64,000 bases of DNA. Origin: Dyella flagellata (GTDB taxonomy: Bacteria; Pseudomonadota; Gammaproteobacteria; Xanthomonadales; Rhodanobacteraceae). Positions 42,666 through 52,380 of this stretch are shown here, one piece after another. Position numbers and translations under genes: made by a program. Location: contig NZ_BSOA01000003.1 in assembly GCF_030160275.1 (NCBI RefSeq), forward strand, positions 451,937 through 515,936. Direction: 5' to 3'. Each line of letters begins with the position of its first letter. The stretch's first letter is position 1. Below the pieces are notes generated by a model. The model did not search any database. It saw only the letters and a list, made by a program, of their open reading frames with translations, and was not told the DNA's origin.

Positions 42666-44186
42666 ATGAGCGAACCCACCGAGAACCTGCCCCTTGACGA
42701 AAACAAGCTGATCGCCGAGCGCCGCGAAAAGCTCAAGGCGCTGCGCGAGCAGGGCATCGCCTTTCCGAACGACTTCAAGGTCGACGCTTTTGCCGGCGAC
42801 CTGCAGGCCGAGTTCGAGGACAAGGAACAGCACACGGCCGAAGTGATCGAGGCCGCCGCCCGCCGCGTGAAAGTGGCCGGCCGTATTGTGCTCAAGCGCG
42901 TGCAGGGCAAGGTGAGCTTTGTGCAGGTGCAGGATTTCACCGGCCGCATCCAGCTGTTCATCCATCAGGGCACGGTCGGCGAAGCCACCTACGAAGCATT
43001 CAAGGGCTGGGACACCGGTGACGTCGTCGGCGCCGAAGGCCTGCTGATGCGCACCAAGACCGGCGAGCTGTCGGTGAAGGTGCAAACCCTGCGCCTGCTC
43101 ACCAAGAGCCTGCGCCCGTTGCCGGACAAGTGGCATGGCCTGGCCGATGTGGAACAGCGCTACCGTCAGCGCTATGTCGATCTGATTGTCACCGAGGAAG
43201 CGCGCCGCACCTTCCTGCTGCGTTCGAAGATCGTCGGCTACATCCGCAAGTGGCTGGAGGCCGAACCGTACCGCTTCATGGAAGTGGAAACGCCGATGAT
43301 GCACATCATCCCCGGCGGCGCCACCGCGCGTCCCTTCATCACGCACCACAACGCACTGGATATCGACCTGTATTTGCGCGTGGCGCCGGAGCTGTATTTG
43401 AAGCGCCTGGTCGTCGGCGGCTTCGACCGCGTCTACGAGATCAATCGCAACTTCCGCAACGAGGGCGTGTCCACCCGGCACAACCCCGAATTCACCATGC
43501 TGGAGTTGTACCAGGCCTACGCCACCTATCACGAGATCATGGACCTCACCGAGGCGATGATTCGCGACACGGCGAAGAACGTGTTGGGCACCACCAAGCT
43601 GGCCTGGGAAGACGCCGAGATCGATGTCGGCCCGGCCTTCCGCCGCTGGCGCATGGAAGACGCGGTGCTGGAACTCAATCCGGAAATCAAGCGCGAAGAA
43701 CTGCGCGATCGCGAGGCCATGGCCGCGCACGCCAAGCGCCTGGGCCTGCAGGTAAAGCCCGCTTATGGCTGGGGCAAGCTGCTGCTGGAAATCTTCGAGA
43801 AGACGGTGGAGCACACCCTGGTGCAACCCACCTTCATCATCGATCACCCGGTGGAAGTGTCGCCGCTGGCGCGCGAGAACGACGTCGACAAGGGCATCAC
43901 CGACCGCTTCGAACTGTTCGTCAACGGCAAGGAATTCGCCAACGGCTTCTCCGAGTTGAACGATCCGGAAGACCAGGCGGCGCGCTTCCAGGCCCAGGTG
44001 GATGCGAAGGCCTCCGGTGACGACGAAGCGATGCACTTCGATGCGGACTACATCCGCGCGCTGGAAGTGGGCTTGCCGCCGACCGGCGGGCTGGGCGTGG
44101 GCATCGATCGACTGGTGATGATGCTGACCAACTCGGCGTCGATCCGCGATGTGTTGCTGTTCCCCTACATGCGTCCCGAGGCGTAG
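42666..44186 (+). CDS. lysS: Lysyl-tRNA synthetase (class II)
   Basis: The 506-aa protein has the N-terminal OB fold (about 60-170, '[31 protein letters not shown]') and the class II core. Motif 2 is at '[26 protein letters not shown]' and motif 3 at '[14 protein letters not shown]'. It charges tRNA-Lys. The gene follows prfB and the small exported gene, a common prfB-lysS order. A family A repeat follows the stop. Confidence 0.97.
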   Translation: MSEPTENLPLDENKLIAERREKLKALREQGIAFPNDFKVDAFAGDLQAEFEDKEQHTAEVIEAAARRVKVAGRIVLKRVQGKVSFVQVQDFTGRIQLFIHQGTVGEATYEAFKGWDTGDVVGAEGLLMRTKTGELSVKVQTLRLLTKSLRPLPDKWHGLADVEQRYRQRYVDLIVTEEARRTFLLRSKIVGYIRKWLEAEPYRFMEVETPMMHIIPGGATARPFITHHNALDIDLYLRVAPELYLKRLVVGGFDRVYEINRNFRNEGVSTRHNPEFTMLELYQAYATYHEIMDLTEAMIRDTAKNVLGTTKLAWEDAEIDVGPAFRRWRMEDAVLELNPEIKREELRDREAMAAHAKRLGLQVKPAYGWGKLLLEIFEKTVEHTLVQPTFIIDHPVEVSPLARENDVDKGITDRFELFVNGKEFANGFSELNDPEDQAARFQAQVDAKASGDDEAMHFDADYIRALEVGLPPTGGLGVGIDRLVMMLTNSASIRDVLLFPYMRPEA

Positions 44187-44193
44187 GATCGGC

Positions 44194-44259
44194 GTAGGCT
44201 GGGATGACAATCCCAGCTTTCTGCCCGTTACCGGAGCTGGGATTGTCATCCCAGCCTAC
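44194..44259. repeat. REP/BIME-like palindromic repeat, family A
   Basis: A 66-bp copy between the convergent lysS and DUF2461 genes. Confidence 0.9.
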
Positions 44260-44263
44260 GCAT

Positions 44264-44950
44264 TTAGAACTCCAGCTCCTGCGCCGCGCACAAATAATCG
44301 ATCATCGGCGCCAGCCGTTTGTAGCTGGCTGCCATGAACGGCAACAGTTCCGCCGAACATGCCAGGGCTTCGTCGAACTGTTCCCCCGCCGCGAAATCCT
44401 TGCGCTTGAGATCCTCGATCAGCTCATGCTCCGGATCGAAACCGCGTGGTGGCCGCGTTAGTGATTCGCCCCAGAACGCAAAGTGTTCGCTGAATGCCTT
44501 GCTCTGCGTAGCGCGTTTCCACGCGGCGGGATTATCGGCCAGAAAAGCCCGAATACGTTTCAAGGCGTCCGCCTCCGGATGCCACATGCCACCGCCGATA
44601 AAGCAATCGCCCGGCTGGATGTGCAGATAGAACGAAGGCGCCGGAATCTCGTGCCGCCGCTCGTGGAAAAAGCGCGCGCTGGCCCAGGGCTTGTACGGTT
44701 CCTTGTCGTTCGAAAAGCGCGTGTCGCGGTAGATGCGGAACAGCGAGCCGCCCATCTTGCGTGAATCGGCACGGAAATGCGCACTGATCTTCGCCAGCGG
44801 CGCTTGCATGTCGCTGATCAGTTCCAGGAAGGGATCGCGTACGTCGCGCTCGTAATCGGCCTTGTGTTTCTGGAACCACTCGCGGTTGTTGTTGCGGGCC
44901 AGGCTTTTGAGGAAGCGGAAAGTGGCGGGCGAGAAATAGGCGCGTGGCAT
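44264..44950 (-). CDS. DUF2461 family protein
   Basis: The 228-aa protein matches the DUF2461 (TIGR02453) pattern: 'YFSPATFRFLKSLARNNNREWFQKHKADYE', 'DSRKMGGSLFRIYRDTRFSNDKEPYK', 'GGGMWHPEADALKRIRAF' and 'DLKRKDFAA'. The function of the family is unknown. It is soluble with no signal peptide. The gene is monocistronic. Confidence 0.9.
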   Translation of the reverse strand: MPRAYFSPATFRFLKSLARNNNREWFQKHKADYERDVRDPFLELISDMQAPLAKISAHFRADSRKMGGSLFRIYRDTRFSNDKEPYKPWASARFFHERRHEIPAPSFYLHIQPGDCFIGGGMWHPEADALKRIRAFLADNPAAWKRATQSKAFSEHFAFWGESLTRPPRGFDPEHELIEDLKRKDFAAGEQFDEALACSAELLPFMAASYKRLAPMIDYLCAAQELEF

Positions 44951-45010
44951 GAAGATTCGGGAGGTAAGTTGGGGGGCACGGCAATGGTGACATACAAGGC
45001 GATGTCAGAC

Positions 45011-45133
45011 TCCCTCCCCTACGTGTAGTAGGGGAGGGTTGGGGTGGGGTGAAGCAACCTGGCGATTAACCCAAACATTGCGGCAAGCTCAAGCAACCCC
45101 ACCCCAACCCTCCCCTGCAAGCAGGGGAGGGAG
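45011..45133. repeat. Family C intergenic repeat, full length
   Basis: A 123-bp copy that starts TCCCTCCCCTACGTGTAGTAG and ends GCAAGCAGGGGAGGGAG, directly at the 3' end of sbcB. Confidence 0.85.
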
Positions 45134-45136
45134 TAA

Positions 45137-46585
45137 TCAGGCAAGAGCGACGCCAATCTCTCCAGCAAGCTGCTCACCCCAAGCTTGTAGCTGATCGAGC
45201 ACAGCCCCCTTATCACGCCCCAGCGGATCACTGCGCAACAAATCCAGCCTGGCGAAGTAATCGGCAAGGGTGAGCGTCGTAAGCGGAGTGGGGCGCGTCA
45301 ACCGCGCCATGCGAAACGCTTCCCAAAGCTCCCTTTCCTCCGACGTCAGCGTCTCCGGCCAATTGCGCGCCCGATAGCGGAACAGCAAGTCCGGATAGCG
45401 TTTGTCGCGAAACTCGAACTTGCGCTGCACCAACTGCTCCGGCGGCGTAGCGCGTACCTCGCGCAGCAGGCGTTTGTCCGCATCCGGCAGAAAACCGCCA
45501 TAAAGCGCCAGCTCCGGATCTTCCGGCGGCGGCAGCTCGGCCGCCTGCTGGAAAATACGGCGTAGCTTGTCGCCAAGGCCGGCGGCCTGGCGCAACTGGT
45601 CGGCATGCGCCAGGCAGCGATCCAGATCCAATTGCAGCCGCCCAGGATCGGCACCCTTGAGCACGGACAGCGGCGCCAAGGCCGGCGAGCGGTTCGCATG
45701 CACGGTGCGCAGCGCAATGCGCTCCACCCCTTCGGGCAGGTCGGCGCGCGCGGTGAACATGCGATCGGCGATGTCCTCGACCTCCAGTGCCAGCAGGTCG
45801 CGAGGATCCTGCGCCAGGTCGTAGACGATAATTTCACCCGAGCGGGCTGGATGCACCGCCAGCGGCAGGATGACGCTGAGGCAGCAGCGGCTCGCCGGAT
45901 AGCGTGACGACACGTGCACCAGCGGCGTCATGCTGGTGACGTCGAGCAGCTCGAACACGCGTTGCTTGCGGCGTAGCGCAAAATGCCAATCCCACAATCG
46001 CGGCTGGCGTACGCGAATCAGGCGCGCCAGGTCGATCAGGGCATACACGTCCGACAAGGCATCGTGCGCACGTTCCTGCCGCAGGTGATTGGCCGCGGCC
46101 AGGTGTTCCAGCTTGAAGCTGGGCGTACCGTCCTCATGCGTGGGCCATACGATGCCCTCGGGGCGCAGCGCGGCGCACATGCGTACCAGGTCGATCAGGT
46201 CCCAGCGCGAATTGCCGTTTTCCCACTCGCGCCCGTACGGCTCAAAGAAATTGCGGTAGAGCAGCTGGCGCGTGAATTCGTCGTCGAAGCGCAAGGAGTT
46301 GTAGCCCACGCCGCAAGTGCCCGGGGCGGAGAGCTGCTCGTGCACGCGCGCGGCGAAGTCGGCCTCGCTCACCCCTTCGCGTTCCGCCTGCTGCGGGGTG
46401 ATACCGGTGATCAGGCAAGCCTCCGGGCTGGGTGGGCTGTCCCGCGGCGGCTTGCCGTAGAACATCACCGGCTCATCGACGATTTCCAGCTCCAGATTGG
46501 TGCGGATACCGGCGAACTGGATCGGGCGGTCCCGTCGCGTATCGGTGCCGAAAGTCTCGTAGTCGTGCCAGAAGAGCGTTTGCAT
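45137..46585 (-). CDS. sbcB: Exodeoxyribonuclease I
   Basis: The 482-aa protein starts MQTLFWHDYETFGTD, with the DEDD-family D and E in 'HDYETFG'. 'GYNSLRFDDEFTRQL' and 'AHDALSDVYALIDLAR' give the later motifs (Exo II and III). The C-terminal Exo_C (SH3-like and helical) part is present. It degrades single-stranded DNA from the 3' end. It is convergent with DUF2461 and divergent from orn. Confidence 0.96.
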   Translation of the reverse strand: MQTLFWHDYETFGTDTRRDRPIQFAGIRTNLELEIVDEPVMFYGKPPRDSPPSPEACLITGITPQQAEREGVSEADFAARVHEQLSAPGTCGVGYNSLRFDDEFTRQLLYRNFFEPYGREWENGNSRWDLIDLVRMCAALRPEGIVWPTHEDGTPSFKLEHLAAANHLRQERAHDALSDVYALIDLARLIRVRQPRLWDWHFALRRKQRVFELLDVTSMTPLVHVSSRYPASRCCLSVILPLAVHPARSGEIIVYDLAQDPRDLLALEVEDIADRMFTARADLPEGVERIALRTVHANRSPALAPLSVLKGADPGRLQLDLDRCLAHADQLRQAAGLGDKLRRIFQQAAELPPPEDPELALYGGFLPDADKRLLREVRATPPEQLVQRKFEFRDKRYPDLLFRYRARNWPETLTSEERELWEAFRMARLTRPTPLTTLTLADYFARLDLLRSDPLGRDKGAVLDQLQAWGEQLAGEIGVALA

Positions 46586-46669
46586 GGGCAGATGATAGGG
46601 GCTGGAAGTTGGCAGCGGGGCATGGGGAAGTGGCCTGCCTCTTGCTAAACTCCCCGGTCAGGAGGGCGC

Positions 46670-47239
46670 ATGAGCCAAGCGAACGAAGACAACCTCATCT
46701 GGATCGACCTGGAAATGACCGGTCTGGATACCGATAACGATTCGATCCTAGAGATCGCCACCATCGTCACCGACAAGGATCTGCTCGTTCTGGCCGAAGG
46801 CCCCGTGTTCGCGCTCCACCATCCGGTGGAGCGGCTGGAGGCCATGGACACCTGGAACCGCAACCAGCATCGCCGTTCCGGCCTGTGGGACCAGGTGGTG
46901 GAGTCCACCGCCACGCATGCCGAAGCGGAGCGGGCGACGTTGGAATTCCTCAAGCAGTGGCTGCAGCCGGGCAAGTCGCCGATGTGCGGCAATTCCATCT
47001 GCCAGGACCGCCGCTTCCTGCATCGGCAGATGCCGCAGCTGGAACGCTTCTTCCATTACCGCAATCTGGACGTGTCCACCCTGAAGGAACTGGCGCGGCG
47101 CTGGTCGCCGACGATCAGCCGCGGTTTCTCCAAGGAGTCGGCACATACCGCCTTGTCCGACATTCGCGATTCCATCGACGAGCTGCGCTACTACCGGCAA
47201 TTCATGGGGGCGCTGGGCGGCGTGGAGCAGAGCGCATGA
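46670..47239 (+). CDS. orn: Oligoribonuclease
   Basis: The 189-aa protein has the DEDDh motifs '[10 protein letters not shown]', '[10 protein letters not shown]' and '[15 protein letters not shown]'. It removes 2- to 5-nt RNA and, in many bacteria, degrades linear pGpG, linking it to cyclic-di-GMP turnover. It overlaps folP by 4 nt (ATGA), so the two are co-transcribed. The start follows GGAGGGCGC. Confidence 0.96.
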   Translation: MSQANEDNLIWIDLEMTGLDTDNDSILEIATIVTDKDLLVLAEGPVFALHHPVERLEAMDTWNRNQHRRSGLWDQVVESTATHAEAERATLEFLKQWLQPGKSPMCGNSICQDRRFLHRQMPQLERFFHYRNLDVSTLKELARRWSPTISRGFSKESAHTALSDIRDSIDELRYYRQFMGALGGVEQSA

Positions 47240-48141
47240 CGACGGACCTGTTCGCCACGGTGCTCGATTGCAATGGCCGGCCGTTGACGCTGGACCGTCC
47301 GCGCGTGGTGGGCATCATCAACGTCACGCCCGATTCGTTCTCCGATGGCGGCCAGTTTTCCAGCACGCAAGCGGCGGTGGAGCACGGCTTGCGCCTGGCC
47401 GAAGAGGGTGCGGACATGCTCGATGTCGGCGGCGAATCCACGCGTCCCGGCGCGGCGGACGTGCCGCTCGAAGAGGAACTGCAACGTGTCATTCCCGTGA
47501 TCGAACAACTCATCGCCCGCACCTCGCTGCCGGTCGCCATCGATACCTCCAAGCCCGAAGTGATGCGCGCGGCGGTGGCGGCCGGTGCCGGCATGATCAA
47601 CGACGTGTATGCCCTGCGCCGCGAAGGTGCGCTGGACGCGGCTGCGGAGTTGCGCGTACCGGTCTGCCTGATGCACATGCAAGGCGAGCCGCGCAGCATG
47701 CAGGACGAGCCGCATTACGACGACGTGGTCGGTGAAGTGCACCGCTTCCTCACCGATCGCCTGTTCGCCTGCGAATTGGCAGGCATCGAACGGCGCAAAG
47801 TGATGGTCGATCCCGGCTTCGGCTTCGGCAAGACGCTGGAGCACAATCTTGCGCTGCTGCGCAAAGTGCAACGATTCGCCGATCTCGGCAGCGGGGTCTA
47901 CGTAGGGCTGTCGCGCAAATCGATGATCGGCACGCTCACTGGGCGCAAGGACCACGCCGAGCGTGCCGCGGGCTCGGTAGCCGCCGCGATGATTGCCGTG
48001 CAACGCGGTGCACGCATGGTACGCGTGCATGACGTGGCTCCCACGGTGGATGCGCTGAAGGTATGGCATGCCGTGCAAGCTGGCGACACGCCCGAGCGGC
48101 ACGACAAGCCGAAAATGCCCAGCTGGCCGGATGACGAGTAG
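47236..48141 (+). CDS. folP: Dihydropteroate synthase
   Basis: The 301-aa protein has '[16 protein letters not shown]' (pterin-binding Pterin_1), '[11 protein letters not shown]', 'CLMHMQGEP', '[13 protein letters not shown]' and 'GLSRKSMIG'. It makes 7,8-dihydropteroate in folate synthesis. It overlaps orn by 4 nt and is followed by a family C repeat and glmM. Confidence 0.96.
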   Translation: MTTDLFATVLDCNGRPLTLDRPRVVGIINVTPDSFSDGGQFSSTQAAVEHGLRLAEEGADMLDVGGESTRPGAADVPLEEELQRVIPVIEQLIARTSLPVAIDTSKPEVMRAAVAAGAGMINDVYALRREGALDAAAELRVPVCLMHMQGEPRSMQDEPHYDDVVGEVHRFLTDRLFACELAGIERRKVMVDPGFGFGKTLEHNLALLRKVQRFADLGSGVYVGLSRKSMIGTLTGRKDHAERAAGSVAAAMIAVQRGARMVRVHDVAPTVDALKVWHAVQAGDTPERHDKPKMPSWPDDE

Positions 48142-48154
48142 TAACCGGATCTAC

Positions 48155-48278
48155 TCCCTCCCCTAGGTGTAGTAGGCGAGGGTTGGGGTGGGGTGAAGCA
48201 ACCTCGCCGTGAACTTCAGCAGGGCGGCAAGCTCAAACAACCCCACCCCAACCCTCCCCTGCAAGCAGGGGAGGGAGC
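48155..48278. repeat. Family C intergenic repeat, full length
   Basis: A 124-bp copy between folP and glmM, starting TCCCTCCCCTAGGTGTAGTAG and ending CAAGCAGGGGAGGGAG. Confidence 0.85.
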
Positions 48279-48382
48279 AAGATTCGCCAACGTGAGGCAT
48301 GGATAACCGACCGGAGTAGGATTCACGCCCTACAGACGCCTGTGTCCCTATTTCCTGGCTTCTTACCCCAAGACAGATCTTC

Positions 48383-49744
48383 ATGACTCAACGCAAATAC
48401 TTCGGTACCGACGGCATCCGTGGCCGCGTAGGCCAGTGGCCCATCAGCGCGGACTTCATGCTGCGCCTGGGGCGCGGCCTGGGCGTCGTGCTGGGCCGGG
48501 AAAGAAAGAAAAAGCATGGCCGCCCGCTGGTGCTGATCGGCAAGGACACCCGCGCCTCCGGCTACATGTTCGAATCGGCCCTGGAGGCCGGGCTGACTGC
48601 GGCCGGGGCGGACGTACGCCTGTTCGGCCCGATGCCCACGCCGGCGGTGGCCTACCTCACCCGCAGCCTGCGTGCGGATGCAGGCATCGTGATCAGCGCC
48701 TCGCATAACCCGCACTACGATAACGGCATCAAGTTCTTCTCCACCCATGGCGAAAAACTTTCCGACGAAATCGAGGCGGCGATCGAGGCGGAAACCGAAG
48801 CCCCGTTCACCACCGTGGATTCGGAGTACCTGGGCAAGGTGATCCGTGTCACCGACGCCATCACGCGCTACGCGGAATTCTGCAAAGCCACCGTGCCGGA
48901 AGACTTCAGCCTGGCTGGCATGAAGATCGTGCTCGATTGCGCGCACGGCGCCACCTACCAGGTGGCCCCCAAAGTGTTCGCCGAGCTGGGAGCGGAGCTG
49001 CATGTAATCGGCGACAAGCCGGATGGCTTCAACATCAATGACAACGTCGGCTCGCTGCATCCGCACGCGCTGCAGCGCGCTGTAGTGGAACAGCAGGCTG
49101 ACATCGGCTTCGCCTTCGACGGCGACGGCGATCGCGTGCAGGTGGTGGACAGCCACGGCGTGCTCGGCGATGGCGATGACATGCTCTACGTGCTGGCGCG
49201 CAGCTGGCACTTGCGTGGCCAATTGAAAGGCCCGGTCGTCGGCACCCTGATGAGCAACTACGGCCTGCAGCAGGCCTTGGCCGGCATCGGCGTGGAACTG
49301 ATCCGCGCCAACGTGGGCGACCGTTTCGTGCTGCAAAAACTCAAGGAGCATGGCGGCGTGCTGGGTGGTGAAACCTCCGGCCATTTGCTGTGCCTGGATC
49401 GCGCCACCACTGGCGATGGCATTGTGGCGGCACTGGCGCTGCTCGAAGCGCTCAAGCTGTCCGGCCAGGACCTGGCCACCGCGCGCCACGGCCTGAGGAA
49501 AATGCCGCAGGTGATGATCAACGTGCGCGCCGACGGTGCGCGCGAAGCGCTGGACAGCGAAGCGGTGCGCAAAGCCCTGGCCGATACCGAGCAGGCCCTG
49601 CTCGGGCGTGGCCGGGTGGTGCTGCGCGCCTCCGGCACCGAGCCGCTGGTGCGCGTGACGGTAGAGGCTGCCGACGAGGCCGAGGTGCGGCAGATGGCCC
49701 AACGCCTCGCTGACGTCGTAAAATCCGCCACCGAACGCTCGTGA
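48383..49744 (+). CDS. glmM: Phosphoglucosamine mutase
   Basis: The 453-aa protein starts [18 protein letters not shown]107 in '[15 protein letters not shown]' is the phosphoserine. The metal-binding loop '[11 protein letters not shown]' lies near residue 245 and the sugar-binding 'GGETSGHLL' near residue 330. It makes glucosamine-1-phosphate for UDP-GlcNAc, peptidoglycan and lipopolysaccharide. A hairpin follows the stop. Confidence 0.96.
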   Translation: MTQRKYFGTDGIRGRVGQWPISADFMLRLGRGLGVVLGRERKKKHGRPLVLIGKDTRASGYMFESALEAGLTAAGADVRLFGPMPTPAVAYLTRSLRADAGIVISASHNPHYDNGIKFFSTHGEKLSDEIEAAIEAETEAPFTTVDSEYLGKVIRVTDAITRYAEFCKATVPEDFSLAGMKIVLDCAHGATYQVAPKVFAELGAELHVIGDKPDGFNINDNVGSLHPHALQRAVVEQQADIGFAFDGDGDRVQVVDSHGVLGDGDDMLYVLARSWHLRGQLKGPVVGTLMSNYGLQQALAGIGVELIRANVGDRFVLQKLKEHGGVLGGETSGHLLCLDRATTGDGIVAALALLEALKLSGQDLATARHGLRKMPQVMINVRADGAREALDSEAVRKALADTEQALLGRGRVVLRASGTEPLVRVTVEAADEAEVRQMAQRLADVVKSATERS

Positions 49745-49748
49745 ACCA

Positions 49749-49775
49749 GTAGCGCTGTGCTTCGGGCAGCGCTAC
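49749..49775 (+). terminator. Hairpin after glmM
   Basis: GTAGCGCTG and CAGCGCTAC form a perfect 9-bp stem with a TGCTTCGGG loop, 4 nt after the glmM stop. No T run follows, so it may be a Rho-dependent or processing hairpin rather than a true terminator. Confidence 0.5.
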
Positions 49776-49801
49776 GAACAGATGCCAGGTCGCCATGGAA
49801 G

Positions 49802-49832
49802 GGAGCCTGTCTGGGTTATGCAGACAAGCTCC
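49802..49832 (+). promoter_or_regulatory. Hairpin in the leader of the 2OG-oxygenase gene
   Basis: GGAGC-C-TGTCTG and CAGACA-A-GCTCC form an 11-bp stem with one C/A mismatch and a GGTTATG loop. It lies 70 nt upstream of the oxygenase ATG and may act as an RNA element. This is structure inferred by eye. Confidence 0.4.
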
Positions 49833-49901
49833 TAAGGCCCGACGTGCACCGCCCCTGCGGTGGCGGACAACTCGACCGCACGCCCATACAAGGACAATGT
49901 C

Positions 49902-50861
49902 ATGGACCCATCTGCCCGTACTGAGCCCAAGCAAGTTCCCACCCTCGACATCCGCCGCTACGACAGCGACCGCGCGGCGTTCGTTGCCGAACTCGGCGCG
50001 GCCTACCGCGAATTCGGCTTCTGCTGCATCAGCGGCCACGGTATTACCCCGCAACTGATCGATGGCGCCTACGACGCCTTCCAGCGCTTCTTCGCGCTGC
50101 CCGCCGAAGCAAAGATGAAGTATCACGTGCCGGGTACCGGCGGCGCGCGCGGCTACACGCCCTTCAAGGTGGAAACCGCCAAGGACAGCAGCTACCCGGA
50201 CCTGAAAGAGTTCTGGCACATCGGCCGCGAGATCGACCGCAACTCGCGCTTCGCCGAACTGATGCCGCCGAACCTGTGGCCGGCCGAAGTGCCGGGCTTC
50301 CACGAATACGGCTACGAGCTGTACCAGGCGCTGGACTGGCTCGGCAGCCGCGTACTGCGTGCGCTGGCCCTGCACATCGACCTGCCGGAAGACTACTTCG
50401 AGGACAAGATCGACCAGGGCAATTCCATCCTGCGCCCGATCCATTACCCGCCCATCAGCGAGGCAAACGTGCCCAACGTGCGCGCCGGCGCGCATGAGGA
50501 CATCAACTTCATCACCTTGCTGGTGGGCGCCAGCGCCGAAGGCCTGGAAGTGCTCACCCGCGAAGGCAAGTGGCTGCCGATAACCACCGCGGGCGACGCC
50601 ATCGTGGTGAACATCGGCGACATGCTGCAACGCCTGAGCAACCACGTGTATCCGTCCACCACCCACCGCGTGGTGAACCCGCCGAACGCCAACGCCCGCA
50701 AGCCGCGCTACTCGGTGCCTTACTTCCTGCATCCGAACCCCGACGTAGTGCTCGACCCGCTGCCGCAATGCATTACGCCGGACAATCCGCGCCGCTACGA
50801 CACGTCGCTCAACTCGCATGAATACCTCATGCAACGCTTGCGCGAAATCAAACTGATCTAA
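49902..50861 (+). CDS. 2-oxoglutarate/Fe(II)-dependent oxygenase, isopenicillin N synthase family
   Basis: From ATG 49902 (AAGGACAATGTC upstream) the protein has 319 aa. It has the N-terminal DIOX_N part ('VPTLDIRRYDSDRAAFVAELG', 'FGFCCISGHGI') and the double-stranded beta helix with the iron triad H-x-D in 'GAHEDINFITLL' and His in 'TTHRVVNPP', then the 'RYSVPYFL' R-x-S that binds 2-oxoglutarate. It is close to bacterial oxidoreductases of the flavanone-3-hydroxylase/gibberellin-oxidase type. The substrate is unknown. It follows glmM but a hairpin separates them. Confidence 0.85.
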   Translation: MDPSARTEPKQVPTLDIRRYDSDRAAFVAELGAAYREFGFCCISGHGITPQLIDGAYDAFQRFFALPAEAKMKYHVPGTGGARGYTPFKVETAKDSSYPDLKEFWHIGREIDRNSRFAELMPPNLWPAEVPGFHEYGYELYQALDWLGSRVLRALALHIDLPEDYFEDKIDQGNSILRPIHYPPISEANVPNVRAGAHEDINFITLLVGASAEGLEVLTREGKWLPITTAGDAIVVNIGDMLQRLSNHVYPSTTHRVVNPPNANARKPRYSVPYFLHPNPDVVLDPLPQCITPDNPRRYDTSLNSHEYLMQRLREIKLI

Positions 50862-50873
50862 CCAACGGCTTTG

Positions 50874-50947
50874 GTAGGCTGGGATGCCAATCCCAGCATT
50901 GCCATGCACGCATACCTCGCGATGCTGGGATTGCCATCCCAGCCTAC
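50874..50947. repeat. REP/BIME-like palindromic repeat, family A
   Basis: A 74-bp copy between the oxygenase and VIT genes, with the same GTAGGCTGGGAT ends. Confidence 0.9.
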
Positions 50948-51040
50948 CTGTTCCATGGCCGCACCAACGACGACGTGCAAACGCCAATGCGTGTACGTCT
51001 CATTGCCTCACCCCCGCACACAACCCGCTAAAGTCCCCGC

Positions 51041-51760
51041 ATGTCCGCCGCCCATCGCCACCACCACCACACAGAACGCCACTTCGCCGCCTCGGACACC
51101 GTCCGCGACATCGTCCTCGGCATGGCCGACGGCCTCACCGTACCGTTTGCGCTCGCCGCTGGCCTTTCCGCCGCCAACGTTGCCAGCCGCGTGGTGGTCG
51201 TCGCAGGCGTAGCGGAAATCGCCGCTGGCGCCATCGCCATGGGCCTGGGCGGTTATCTCGCAGCACGCGGCGAAGCCGACCACTACCACTCCGAGCGCCG
51301 CCGCGAATTCCGCGAAGTGCGCGAGCTGCAGCGCGAAGAAGAACGCGAGATCGTGGACATCTTCAAAGGCTACGGCCTGGATCGCGCCGCCTGCGAACCC
51401 ATCCTCGAACACTTTCGCAACGATCATGAAGCCTGGGTGGATTTCATGATGCACTTCGAACTGGGCTTGGAAACCCCGCAGCCCGGCCGCGCCTTGCGCA
51501 GCGCACTCACCATTGGCAGTGCTTACATCGTCGGCGGCCTGGTGCCGTTGGTGCCGTACATGCTGATCAATACATTGAAGCCGGCGCTGCTGGTATCGGT
51601 TGTATGCACCGGTGCGGCGTTGGCGATATTCGGCGCGGCCAAGAGCCGCTTCACCGGCGTACGCGGCTGGCGCAGCGCGTTACAGACGGTGTTGATTGGT
51701 GGCTTGGCCTCAGCAACCGCTTTTCTGCTCGCCCACTGGATCGGCGGCGGCACTCCCTAA
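51041..51760 (+). CDS. VIT1/CCC1-family iron/manganese transporter
   Basis: The 239-aa protein starts with a His-rich stretch (HRHHHHTERH), then the CCC1 signature 'RDIVLGMADGLTVPFALAAGLSAA'. Segments near 18-38, 45-65, 150-170, 175-195 and 215-235 span the membrane. The cytosolic loop (about 80-140) has a charged 'REFREVRELQREEERE' helix, as in VIT1 and bacterial relatives. It likely moves Fe2+ or Mn2+ across the inner membrane. Confidence 0.88.
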   Translation: MSAAHRHHHHTERHFAASDTVRDIVLGMADGLTVPFALAAGLSAANVASRVVVVAGVAEIAAGAIAMGLGGYLAARGEADHYHSERRREFREVRELQREEEREIVDIFKGYGLDRAACEPILEHFRNDHEAWVDFMMHFELGLETPQPGRALRSALTIGSAYIVGGLVPLVPYMLINTLKPALLVSVVCTGAALAIFGAAKSRFTGVRGWRSALQTVLIGGLASATAFLLAHWIGGGTP

Positions 51761-51773
51761 CGCTCCCTCCATG

Positions 51774-51813
51774 TAGACAACAAAAATGTTGTATACAACA
51801 TTTTTGTTGTCTA
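51774..51813. promoter_or_regulatory. Perfect 40-bp palindrome upstream of hicB
   Basis: Both halves of TAGACAACAAAAATGTTGTA/TACAACATTTTTGTTGTCTA are exact, with a centre between 51793 and 51794. It overlaps a candidate -35/-10 (TTGTAT, TATGAG) and lies 16 bp before the hicB ATG, so it is a strong operator candidate for HicB. Confidence 0.8.
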
Positions 51814-51829
51814 TGAGGAAACACAGACA

Positions 51830-52267
51830 ATGCGCTACGCAGTGAAGTTGATCGAATCGGACGGCGCGTTCGTAGCGACGTGCCGAGACCTGCCTGCGTT
51901 CAACAGCGTGGGCGAGACGGTGGATGAGGCCTTGCGCGAGTCGGTCGATGCCATGGCCCTGGCACTGCAAGGCTACATGGACGAGCGCGAGCCCATCCCG
52001 GCGGCGACGGAGAAGAAGCGAGGCGAGTACTGGGTATCTTTGCCGGCGCTCGACGTGGCCAAGGTGGGTTTGTACGAAGCCATGCTAGCCAAGGGGTTAC
52101 GCAAGGCGGATATCGTGCGCTTGTTGGGTGTGCATGGCCCGCAGGTGGATCGCTTATTGGACCTGGCCCACAAGTCCAAGCTGGAACAGGTGGAGGATGC
52201 CCTAGGCAAGATCGGGTATCGCCTGAGTGTGGCTGTGGAGCCGGTGGACAAGCGACGGGCGGCATAA
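51830..52267 (+). CDS. HicB-family antitoxin, solitary
   Basis: The 145-aa protein has an N-terminal HicB fold (1-60, 'MRYAVKLIESDGAFVATCRDLPAFNSVGETVDEALRES'-like) and a C-terminal helical DNA-binding part (about 78-112, 'LYEAMLAKGLRKADIVRLLGVHGPQVDRLLDL') of the ribbon- or HTH-type. No HicA toxin is upstream (only 69 bp to the VIT gene) or downstream (SDR on the other strand). The palindrome before the gene suggests it regulates itself. GAGGAA precedes the ATG. Confidence 0.85.
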   Translation: MRYAVKLIESDGAFVATCRDLPAFNSVGETVDEALRESVDAMALALQGYMDEREPIPAATEKKRGEYWVSLPALDVAKVGLYEAMLAKGLRKADIVRLLGVHGPQVDRLLDLAHKSKLEQVEDALGKIGYRLSVAVEPVDKRRAA

Positions 52268-52283
52268 GACGCCCCAACACTAG

Positions 52284-52357
52284 GTAGGCTGGGATGACAA
52301 TCCCAGCTTTGCCATCTATGCATACATCGCGATGCTGGGATTGCCATCCCAGCCTAC
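52284..52357. repeat. REP/BIME-like palindromic repeat, family A
   Basis: A 74-bp copy between the convergent hicB and SDR genes. Confidence 0.9.
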
Positions 52358-52380
52358 GCGCGAAGCTTCGCGGCAAATCA

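Noticed and set aside
49802-49832. SAH or SAM riboswitch before the oxygenase gene
   Set aside because: Only a simple hairpin is present and none of the conserved riboswitch core sequences are seen.
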